The notes under the pieces: model-generated
Databases searched by the model: none
Told to the model about the DNA's origin: nothing
Seen by the model: only the letters and a program-made list of their open reading frames with translations
Assembly (NCBI GenBank): GCA_030159075.1
Contig: BROG01000076.1
Location: 1,575,001 to 1,639,000 of the forward strand
DNA length: 64,000 nt
Direction of reading: 5' to 3'
DNA from: Atrina japonica
Lineage: Eukaryota; Mollusca; Bivalvia; Pterioida; Pinnidae
Shown here: positions 56,389 to 64,000 of the stretch, piece by piece
How the letters are laid out: each line of letters starts with the position of its first letter
Numbering within the stretch: position 1 is the stretch's first letter
Position numbers and translations under genes: made by a program

Positions 56389-56676
56389 TTACAAATTGTC
56401 CAAAGTGAAACTGGTAGTGGTACTGTGGATTACATGTGTGTAAATATATCCTTGTTGATCAACCCACTGGCATTTGTTTCTGACAGAGATAGCAAAAATT
56501 GTCCCTCTATGTTCATATGCAAACTCTTCCACTTCCAATGTCTTCGACATGTTTTTGTTGATTACTTTTGTTGTATTACAATACCCATCACACTGGACTC
56601 TTTTGGCATCCATGACAGAATCGCTTGAAGTTAAAATGCTTACCGTACAACTGATTGAATTGTTATCAGGAACCAA
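56389..56676 (-). CDS. Unrecognised open frame, possible exon or element remnant
   Basis: A 95-codon minus-strand frame with varied, charged composition (for example CDGYCNTTKVINKN, EVEEFAYEHRGTI, NKCQWVDQQGYIY) and a stop right after TTTSFTLDNL. Alternative frames on the plus strand (56365-56737) are also open, so strand is not certain. The NKCQWVDQQGYIY part loosely recalls beta-propeller blade segments of invertebrate TRIM/NHL proteins, but the match is weak and no B-box or RING is near. Treat as unconfirmed. Confidence 0.2.
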   Translation of the reverse strand: MVPDNNSISCTVSILTSSDSVMDAKRVQCDGYCNTTKVINKNMSKTLEVEEFAYEHRGTIFAISVRNKCQWVDQQGYIYTHVIHSTTTSFTLDNL

Positions 56677-56739
56677 TGATATTGCATCTTACAGTTTGCA
56701 TATTTTAGTACATTGTAAAAATAAGAACATGCTTTAAAA

Positions 56740-57645
56740 GAAATGAAAATGCACACTTTTATATTTTAAATGGGTTTTAGGAATGAAAAAGTAGATTTCA
56801 CCAATATCTGTGACAGATAATAAAACGTCTAAAAATATTACGGTAGATTTCAAATACTGTTTACTGAAAAATACTATGTATTTTAAGTATAAAATGATGT
56901 CCATTTTAATCTGTTCCTCTAAGTATCTCTTCTACAAAATTGTTTATACCTCATGGCAGAAGGTATACTTCATGGCGGAGGGATACAATGTTGATAATTT
57001 TCTATTAGCCTTGGATCCTGGCTAAATATTATAAACATAATACCAAAGTTAGCTAACTGATGCTAACGCTGTCCGGGAAACCAGGCTAATTTTCTATTTA
57101 CTGATACCAGAATCTAAATTTAGCTCTGCAGAGAATCCATATCTATCAATAGATATTAATTACGTAGTGTTAAAAGAAGTACAGTTACAAAAGAATTGTA
57201 TTTCAAAAGGCAGGAATAAGTAGAATTTTATCAAAAGGTAATAACTTAATGGAATTTCATTTTCACCAAAATATTTTGCTCTTCTGTAAAAATTCAATAC
57301 AAACATCAGACTATATTTTATTGCGTAGATCTATGAGGAACATTTCACTCAATGAAAAGTCGAAGTAAACCCATAATAAGTCACTGTTACATAACAATGC
57401 ATAAAAATATGTTGTCATGAGGACATCAACTTTGTAGTATTATGGGTAATATGTACCTGGGTCATGTGATCTAAAAATCAATATCTAAAGCAGACAGCTA
57501 TGCTGTCAGCTCACATACAGGTTATCAAAGATTCAAAGGCCATTTTGTCAAAAACAGAAAAAGATTAAGTTATCACTTTAAATTTAATAGAATAAAGCCA
57601 CAGAATGTTGTCTTTCAAGAGATCTACTGTGCCAGATGGACAATA
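56740..57645. other. Unassigned AT-rich DNA
   Basis: No feature recognised. Confidence 0.4.
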
Positions 57646-57649
57646 TACA

Positions 57650-57830
57650 CAGGAATTTTCCACACTCGTCTGGGAATGGGGTTTGAATTGGTAATTTAAG
57701 CAATATTTTACTGGAATTGAGAAATCACAAAACTGTTTGAAAAATCAAGAATCTCTTCAAATTCATTGTCATTTTATTTCATTCTAGAAATTTCAACTGC
57801 AAATCGTGGGGAATGTATTTAAGTTTTAGA
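57650..57830 (+). mobile_element. hAT-like MITE, right end lost
   Basis: CAGGAATTTTCCACACTCGT then TGGGAATGGGG, AGCAATATTTTACTGGAATT and TCTCTTCAAATTCATTGTCA match the copy at 55130. It fades after GGGGAATGTATTT. Confidence 0.7.
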
Positions 57831-57834
57831 AAGG

Positions 57835-58428
57835 AGTACAATAAAGAGTTTCACATCCTTTGAACCAAGATGTTGTCTTTATGTCTGAGAGATACAAAAA
57901 CAAATGTAAACAGTTCTATGCTGAAAAACTGCACATAAAATCAGATATTTTACAATCAAAACATACCATTAAATATGTTGAATTACAATCAGAATATGAA
58001 AATGTCAAAGCTGCAAGTTTCCGCCATATGATCAAACATCATTAGTCACTAGAAATAGAATTGTATAATTGCCGATACAGAAACAACAGAGACTGCATAA
58101 ATGCTCACAAAATACATTTTTGTCACCTAATGAAACACAGCAAAAGCAATTATCATATCTATCATGTTGAGTATGGATATTGACATCGTGGGCTGTAAGG
58201 ACCTGTTAAAATTGCTCCATCTTTCAATATTCAACATCAATCTAGCTTCAGTAAATCATATTATATGACAGAAAATACAGAATTTATTAAATTTGCGGGA
58301 AACTTTTACATTCCACGTGGGAAAGATCTATCTATTGTTGTAAAAGAAATCTATTTATACTGAGAACCATCAACATGCTTGTAAGGCCAACAAAATACAT
58401 CAACTCAAATATCAAACTGATATATCAG
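57835..58428. other. Unassigned DNA
   Basis: A 61-codon plus-strand frame (57860-58045) has no recognised domain. Confidence 0.35.
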
Positions 58429-58430
58429 GA

Positions 58431-58662
58431 ACTTCCAAGGCCATTTTTGGAGTCTGGTTACAGGATTCATTCCCTATGCAAAAATGGCTTGTATTTTCCG
58501 GACAATATGCTAAAATTTGGAATTTCAAAATAAAGAATACATGTTAAGTATTTTGAAATAAATTCATCAAATTAATTTTTTCTGTTTTATTTAAAATGCC
58601 TGATATTTCCCCAAATTTACAGACCCTGTGCGCAGAATTTGGGAGGTAGAAAAATCCCTTGA
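58431..58662. mobile_element. hAT-like MITE, diverged copy
   Basis: CAGGAACTTCCAAGGCC at the left; the right end, inverted, reads CAAGGGATTTTTCTACCTCC, like the end at 36244. Inner CATTCCCTATGCAAAAATGG is the family word. No TSD visible. Confidence 0.6.
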
Positions 58663-58664
58663 TT

Positions 58665-59094
58665 AGTTGATATTCATGTTTACTACTTTAAATAACTCAC
58701 AGAAATTGAGTCACAACATTTAACATGAGAGTATCTGTATTTTTGTTTTAAAAATATTTTAAGTTATAAACATGTATACCAGGGGATATTCCTACCTCCA
58801 AAATCTGTACACTAAATATATTAAAAATACAAAGATGTGTGTATACCCACTGGGTCATTCCTAAAGGTCATAAGGATTTCAAAAAATGTCAGATGAGACA
58901 TTTCATACAAACATGGAAGGTAATTCTGGACAGCCATTTCCGGCCCAGAGCTTGTAAACAAAACATTTGATGTAATAAAAGAACAGGCAGACAGTTGTAC
59001 ATACATGTATGAACATCTATCAACATAGCACACAGAACAGTGGGTCATCTTAGTAAATATCGAAGGTAAATAGATATAAATGGCATAACATAAA
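58665..59094. other. Unassigned DNA with a hAT-like end fragment
   Basis: At 58782-58812 CAGGGGATATTCCTACCTCC then AAAATCTG repeats the left end of 36244. The 130-codon minus frame (58821-59213) overlaps a MITE and is not considered real. Confidence 0.4.
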
Positions 59095-59095
59095 G

Positions 59096-59342
59096 CAGGC
59101 ATTTTCCACTCTATCATACGGGGCTGAAATAGGGCCCATTCCCAATGCAAAAAAACAATGCATTTTTTTTTCAATTTACAGTTGAAATTTTGAAATTTTC
59201 CAACTGAAGTCAAATGACAGTAAATGGATATATTCCTGTATTTTCACAGTTTTGTGTATTTGTAAATTTCAATAAAATGTTGCTAAACTTCCCAATTCAA
59301 AAGGACAAGGCCACATTCCCAAGAGAATGTGGAAAATCCTTG
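59096..59342 (-). mobile_element. hAT-like MITE with 5-bp TSD (TAAAG)
   Basis: Ends CAGGCATTTTCCACTCTA and, inverted, CAAGGATTTTCCACATTCTC. TAAAG at 59091-59095 and 59343-59347 is an exact TSD. Inner GGGCCCATTCCCAATGCAAA is the inverse of the word in 55130, so it lies in the opposite orientation. Confidence 0.85.
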
Positions 59343-59344
59343 TA

Positions 59345-59747
59345 AAGATAATTGCAGGGTTGCAAGTTATACAATCAAGGTGAAAATATAACACATCCAC
59401 ACACAAAATTTAAATCTAATGAGGAATGGTCTCAGTTGCACTAAGTTTATATGATTCATTGAAACCCAGTGCAAATGGAACAACATAAGGATAATTGCAG
59501 AGCTTAAACTTACAATATAGGGTCAAAGTGAAAATATACAAGGATACAAACACAACAAAGTTGAAACCTGTTTCCCAGAGAGAGATGCGTTGGTCGATTG
59601 AGACCCATGTACATAATTTACAGGTCATTTTGAAAGTCAGCCCACACATTTTACAAGCCCCATTCCATGGATATAATTTCAACCATTTTATACCACCAGA
59701 AAAAAAAACTCTCAAATGTGCAGACACCTTTCTATGCACTTAACAAA
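59345..59747. other. Unassigned DNA with opposing open frames
   Basis: A 107-codon minus frame (59416-59739) and 82-codon plus frame (59495-59743) overlap. Neither has a recognised domain. The stretch has even composition and could be an unrecognised repeat. Confidence 0.3.
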
Positions 59748-59748
59748 G

Positions 59749-59949
59749 TCGCCTGGTTCAGTCGGTAACACACTCTCCTCTTGATCGTGACTTTCAGGCC
59801 AGCCAGTGGCAGGTTGGTTTCCTGTCCTTTGGTTGAGACAGTAAAAATCAAGGTCCTGTGTCATAGTAGGTTTCAGCACTTTAAAGAACCCTCATTGCTC
59901 AATGGCGGTAAGTGCCAAGCATAGGCCAAAATTTGAAGCCCTTCACCAA
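59749..59949 (+). mobile_element. SINE-1, near full head, 3'-truncated
   Basis: Head GTCGCCTGGTTCAGTCGG (A box), a decayed B box near 59790-59800, then GGCAGGTTGGTTTCCTGTC, GGTCCTGTGTCATAGTAGG and CCAAAATTTGAAGCCCTTCA. It breaks off after CACC with no tail. Confidence 0.8.
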
Positions 59950-60005
59950 TTCTATGTCCCTAACGTCAATTAGTCCTCCTGGTGGTATATGTCAATGAAT
60001 AATTT

Positions 60006-60096
60006 TTAACCCTTTCGTCCCTGAGTTTCTGAGTGCTATATTCTTTTCTATTGTTTAAGGCCAGTCTATCGTGGTCTGTAGGGAGGAAAGGGTTAA
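60006..60096 (-). mobile_element. MITE-B, best-preserved copy
   Basis: TTAACCCTTTCGTCCC at the left and GGGAGGAAAGGGTTAA at the right: TTAA plus about 10-12 bp TIRs. Core ATATTCTTTTCTATTGTTTA. 91 bp. Confidence 0.85.
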
Positions 60097-60099
60097 TCA

Positions 60100-60645
60100 T
60101 AAAATCATTGAAATCTGAATAAGCAGGTGCCCAGCATATTATGTAACAATGATTTCTATTGGTTAGAATATTCATAGCCCTTAATGTGCATGATGTGGGG
60201 CAAATTGGTTTGAAACTAACTGAGTAGAAGTCATTTATGTGAAAATTTAGGGGGATGATGAACTGCCAAATGATCTAGAAACAAAATTTACAAATACAGA
60301 TGGTAAAGCTTTGCTTGATATCTCTGTGTTATGTTTGATAAAATCTGTAGAAATACCAACGCCAATCTTCAACAACATCTCTATGAAGAGGTGCCTTAAT
60401 CTGTGCACATCACTCAAGTCTTTTATGTGCATCACTGGTTCAAATGTAGGTGTACTTATCTCTGTGTTATGACATAAGGCAGTTTTGGTGTTACTTATAC
60501 CAGACAGACCCAAGACACACATGACCAGTGCCAACAAATATGATCCAGTTTGTTTACATATAATTGAATGCTACACTCTGTCTAAATGCATGCTTGTATG
60601 CGTCCAACAACCTGCAGAGAATATGAACTGGCACATGCAATACAC
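60100..60645. other. Unassigned DNA
   Basis: A 96-codon minus frame (60247-60537) has no recognised domain. AGATATCTCTGTGTTATG-like words recur at 60318 and 60454. Confidence 0.35.
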
Positions 60646-60648
60646 AAA

Positions 60649-61145
60649 CATTCAAAGTATCCTAAGAGCAGCCAATCAAATCACTAAACAAACATCTGAC
60701 CTATGTGCACTGATCAAGAAAAAGGATACTGAGAACAGGGAAGAACAGTGAAACATGTTTTGTGAGACCACTGCACTTCCTGGTTCTTTGTATTCTTTCT
60801 CTTGATCAGGACACATAGATATGAGCCAGACACCATAAAGCCTAAGAATTTAAAGTCTGAGAATATTATCAATCTGGCCTGCTCAGCCAATCAGACTTCA
60901 GGATTAGCCAAAGTTGAATACAAATTTTAGACTTAAGTCATTGTTAAGTTTTATGGTGCCAGTCCAAGATGTTTGTTTAGTGATTTGATTGGCTGCTGTT
61001 AGGATACTCCAAGTGTTTTTGTAATCTGATTGGTTGCTGTTAGGATACTCTGAGTGTTTTTGTAATTTGATTGGCTGCTGTTTGGATACTCTGAGTGTTT
61101 TTGTCCAATGGCAGAATGGTGGTTTTTCAAGACACGTTGCACTGT
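60649..61145. repeat. Compound inverted repeat with nested element and 41-bp tandem
   Basis: Left arm 60649-60741 pairs with right-arm pieces 60778-60818 and 60966-61017. Key words: GCAGCCAATCAAATCACTAA with its complement, and TGATCAAGAAAAAGG with CTTTCTCTTGATCA. A 147-bp insert (60819-60965) splits the right arm. MITE-A-like ends CAGTGAAACATGTTTTG (60746) and, inverted, CAGTGCAACGTGTCTTG (61145) also bracket part of it. GATTGGCTGCTGTT recurs three times at period 41 (60987, 61028, 61069). Confidence 0.8.
60819..60965. mobile_element. Nested palindromic MITE
   Basis: Ends ACACCATAAAGCCTAAGAAT and, inverted, GGCACCATAAAACTTAACAA, continuing to AAAGTCTGA and AAGTCTAAA. It interrupts the right arm of the larger inverted repeat, whose left arm shows the uninterrupted sequence. 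Confidence 0.7.
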
Positions 61146-61147
61146 AT

Positions 61148-62076
61148 TAATATTCAAGATAAAACCTCTACCTCTAGTTGACAAGTTGTGTACCTGTACA
61201 TAATCACATACATACATTTTATGTATGATATTATAATTAAGTTGTTCAACAGGTATGTTCAAATATGTTCAGGTGAGTTCAGGTCAACAATACAACATTC
61301 ATGTCCCACAAAATATGACAAAAGGTCAATTGTAAATGTCTGCTATTTCATTTGTATGATGAATTTGTTTACATATGTACATGTGCCACCTTTCCATAAT
61401 CATGAGGCATATAAATAAATAAACCATCCTCTGTACTGCATGTTACATACTTGGTGTACTTCTGTGGAAGTTTCCAACTTTGGTGATCTATATATTGGCT
61501 TCCAGTAATTAGACACATCTGGTAATTAGACACAGGCAATAATTGACCTTTCGCAAAGGGCCAAACGTTATACATTTTGGAAGACTCTTCCATTATGACA
61601 TCACAAATTTATGGCCCATCAAACATTTTTGTAATTATGACATCACACTCAAATGACATCAAATAGTGTTCAGGGATAGTTACGGCACATATGAAGACAT
61701 TTGGCAACAGGTCAATCAAGGATGTCATTAACTTTTTAAGTAACAGGTGAAACTGTTAAAGTTTTTGTGTAGAAGTCTGTATAATTTTGTCAAAAGTGGA
61801 CGGCTATTTATTGAGAGTAGGGGGTTAAATTCTCCTGTTACCGCCTTATTGTGACATCCCTGTCAACAATAGTCAATAGCAAGTTACATGCCTGTTGTAC
61901 TTCCATACATGTACATATAGTGCTACATCCTTGTTGTAAATGTATCTAAACAACATACCAAGTATTGTAAATATACTGCATAGATCTGAAGTGTAATGTG
62001 GTGCCAAAAATGTTTTGCTGCATTATATTCTAAAACATGGAGTCTGTGTATCACTGCCATAGTAACTGCTGTCCAA
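61148..62076. other. Unassigned DNA with small duplications
   Basis: AATTAGACACATCTGGT / AATTAGACACAGGC near 61507-61535 and TATGACATCACAAA / TATGACATCACACT near 61595-61650. No gene recognised. Confidence 0.35.
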
Positions 62077-62078
62077 AG

Positions 62079-62354
62079 TCAGAGGTCAACAATAATGAAA
62101 ATTTCCACTTGTCCTATAGGACAAGTAGTATTGAAATCTACTTGTCCGAATGCAAAAATCACTCGTCCGAAAATTAAGTGTAACATTCAAAGATAATTAT
62201 TTTGTGTTTAAATAAGTATAATATTCATTGAATTAATTTTTGTATTCAATAATTTCACTTGTCTTTCGAACTAGTGAGAAGTAACATCTACTTGTCCGAA
62301 CATAAAATGGACTTGTCCTGGAAGACCGGACAAACTTAAATGTTGAACCTTGAA
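62079..62354. mobile_element. MITE-F with CTTGTCC-rich ends
   Basis: Left AGAGGTCAACAATAATGAAA and right, inverted, CAAGGTTCAACATTTAAGTT. Near each end CTTGTCCTATAGGACAAGTA or its inverse occurs, and CTACTTGTCCGAA is repeated four times inside. Length about 276 bp, no frame. Confidence 0.6.
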
Positions 62355-62385
62355 ATTTAGAATTCAATAAAGATATGGTATATGA

Positions 62386-62735
62386 CAGAGGCTAAAAATT
62401 CCTTAAGTCCGAGGTCCTGGACCTACATATTTTACTTTCAGACCCTAACAAGTCTGAATTAGTGTATGACTATTCTGTCAATTTCTTTCTCTCTAAACTT
62501 TATTTGTTTCATTTGTAAAGTTCAATCATCATTTTCTAATATAAATCTGTGGCAGTTTTTGGTTTACATAATTTTCTGTTCCCATCTTTGATAATTATTA
62601 TATGTATTAATTATATTAAAAATCTGACTCAGAGATTTACTGTAATTGGACCCATATGTTTGAGGACCGGACCCAGGCAAAATTTTACAAAAAAGTCCTG
62701 GACCCAAGCAGCTGAAAGAAAATTCTAAGTCCCTG
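62386..62735. mobile_element. hAT-like MITE with 5-bp TSD (TATGA)
   Basis: Ends CAGAGGCTAAAAATTCC and, inverted, CAGGGACTTAGAATTTTC. TATGA at 62381-62385 and 62736-62740 is an exact TSD. GGTCCTGGACC near the left pairs with GTCCTGGACCC at the right. A different family from 55130. Confidence 0.78.
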
Positions 62736-62741
62736 TATGAA

Positions 62742-62990
62742 AGACTTAAGTGTACATAATATTTCTCTATGACTACATAAAATTGTATTTTTATTACAGT
62801 ATTTAACATTTTTCATGACTCAGAATCCATAGCCTCTAGGTGTATCTAAATCATAGGCAAAATGGTCGAGATCCAGGTAAAAATCTGTACTTACCAGAAA
62901 AGCATTTCTTTTAAATTTCCTTACAGCATTTACCAGTGCTACAAAGGAGAAAGAGAATTTTTCATCAGTTAAATGAAATAACATATCTTT
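62742..62990. other. Unassigned DNA
   Basis: No feature recognised. Confidence 0.4.
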
Positions 62991-63004
62991 TATGGATACG
63001 GTCC

Positions 63005-63333
63005 TGTACCGTTGCAATTGGGAATTTTACTTTGCAATGGGCCAAGTTGGGAAAAAAGTAACTATATGGTCATTTTACTCAAAAGAATAAAGACAAAACA
63101 TGTGATTAATTCAATTTCTTTTATTTAACAGACATGGTTTTCACCTGAAGATTTGGAAGTATAATTTGCACTAAATTCTCCTTTTTCGGGTTTAATACCA
63201 AATACCAAATTTGAATGACATGGTGAACATAATAGGGAAATTTTTCCTCAAAATTTGGAAAAAATAGCAGATTTTGCATTGGGAATGGGGCCTTTTTTAG
63301 GACTCGCATGTTGATGATATTAATCCCTGTGAA
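63005..63333. mobile_element. hAT-like MITE, strongly diverged
   Basis: TTGCAATTGGGAATTTTAC, CAATGGGCCAAGTTGGG, TTTGCATTGGGAATGGGGCC and TTAATCCCTG near the right end recall the 55130 family. The left end is unclear. Confidence 0.45.
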
Positions 63334-63458
63334 CTTAAATTATTTTGTATCAATTATATTTTCTTTATGTTTTCTTTATGTCTTATTTTTAAAGAAAAAA
63401 ACTGAAAAAAATGAATAACCCTGAAACTACTTGGAATACATGTATGGTGGAGAACCAT

Positions 63459-63548
63459 TTAACCCTTTCTACCCTACAGATCATAATAGACTGATCTAAG
63501 ACAATAGAAAAGAGCATAACACTCAGATACTAAGGGTGAAAGGGTTAA
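63459..63548 (+). mobile_element. MITE-B copy with TTAA at both ends
   Basis: TTAACCCTTTCTACCC and GGGTGAAAGGGTTAA. The core ACTGATCTAAGACAATAGAA matches 5241 in the same orientation. 90 bp. Confidence 0.85.
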
Positions 63549-63549
63549 A

Positions 63550-63732
63550 TTATTGAGAAAAAGTCCATTTGTGATGTAATATAAAAAAGACAAATTCACC
63601 TTCAGACCCAAAGGCAGGGATCACACAAACATTTTCTTACTCATACGCATAGTTACCATAGTGACGCTTCTTAGTTTTGGCCTGTTATTACTTCTTTTTG
63701 TATCAATGTGCATAGTGGCTGTATGGTACATG
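63550..63732. other. Unassigned DNA
   Basis: No feature recognised. Confidence 0.4.
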
Positions 63733-63734
63733 TA

Positions 63735-63879
63735 CAATCAAACTTTTCCATAAAGGAAACAGGCAAATGTAGCCTTTATAAAGAGGTTTATTCATAGTAA
63801 AAATAAAGTTAATCAAGGTTATGACCTTTATAGGCAGGTGCCCTTTATGCAGAGGTGACCTTTAATGCAAGTTTGATTG
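63735..63879 (+). mobile_element. MITE-A family copy with TA flanks
   Basis: CAATCAAACTTTTCCATAAA and, inverted, CAATCAAACTTGCATTAAAG are TIRs, with TA directly outside both (63733-63734, 63880-63881). Interior GACCTTTATAGGCAGGTGCC follows the GGTGGTCTTTATA design of MITE-A2. Confidence 0.8.
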
Positions 63880-64000
63880 TACATGTATATCAATGTTTTT
63901 CTCCAGGTGAGCTAAACTTCTATATGTTATGTAAGCCCATCATTGTGTTTGATTATATTTCCACATTTCATTACAGGGTAGAAATCAATACAGACATCAG

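Noticed and set aside
58821..59213. 130-codon minus-strand frame
   Set aside because: Its start lies in the hAT-like MITE at 59096-59342 and the rest has no domain.

Overview
The window reads as AT-rich, gene-poor nuclear DNA from an invertebrate animal, most likely a marine bivalve mollusc. The evidence is the overall composition, dense dinucleotide microsatellites, frequent palindromic TACATGTA-type words, two abundant tRNA-derived SINE families, and fragments resembling the pearl/Helentron-associated (HINE) elements known from bivalves. Nothing looks bacterial, phage or organellar. No multi-exon protein-coding gene, rRNA or functional tRNA can be supported. Long open frames in the microsatellites and minisatellites (Cys-Val, Thr-His, Ser-Leu or Tyr-Ile polymers) are artefacts. 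The segment is best read as intergenic or deep-intronic DNA. Species assignment is an inference.

Layout. 1-9 kb: one full SINE-1 copy with target-site duplications (TSDs), one SINE-2 copy, a 31-bp minisatellite, and an intact 292-bp TA-flanked MITE at 8553-8844. 9-16 kb: a 23-bp minisatellite, a pearl-like element, a diverged array carrying octamer-like motifs, then long GA and GT tracts. 16-25 kb: a SINE-derived palindrome, a decayed 1.2-kb DNA transposon with transposase-like remnants (19331-20547), a TA/CA microsatellite, a nested MITE and a 157-bp hairpin. 25-36 kb: minisatellites of about 80 bp and 29 bp, several MITEs, and a 742-bp segment bracketed by perfect 67-bp direct repeats. 36-43 kb: a hAT-like MITE nested in an older repeat, a second hairpin, and a 2.1-kb pearl/HINE-like element with about five tandem cores and a nested SINE. 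43-55 kb: a 700-bp GT/GCGT tract, a 10-bp minisatellite with higher-order structure, a MITE interrupted by a SINE, and a 46-48 bp minisatellite whose unit comes from SINE-1. 55-64 kb: several hAT-like MITEs with 5-bp TSDs, TTAA-flanked MITEs and a compound inverted repeat.

The clearest story is transposition history. TSDs or nesting support individual insertions at 1180-1482, 25633-25905, 36239-36734, 41101-41407, 45980-46176, 55125-55375, 59091-59347 and 62381-62740. Non-repetitive, higher-complexity stretches between repeats (for example 10180-10440, 14600-14980, 21380-21600, 22800-23240) are candidate conserved regulatory DNA, but that cannot be shown from one sequence. I found no convincing new gene system. 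The most unusual items are the SINE-born minisatellite, the 742-bp insertion with a 67-bp duplication, and the nested element structures.
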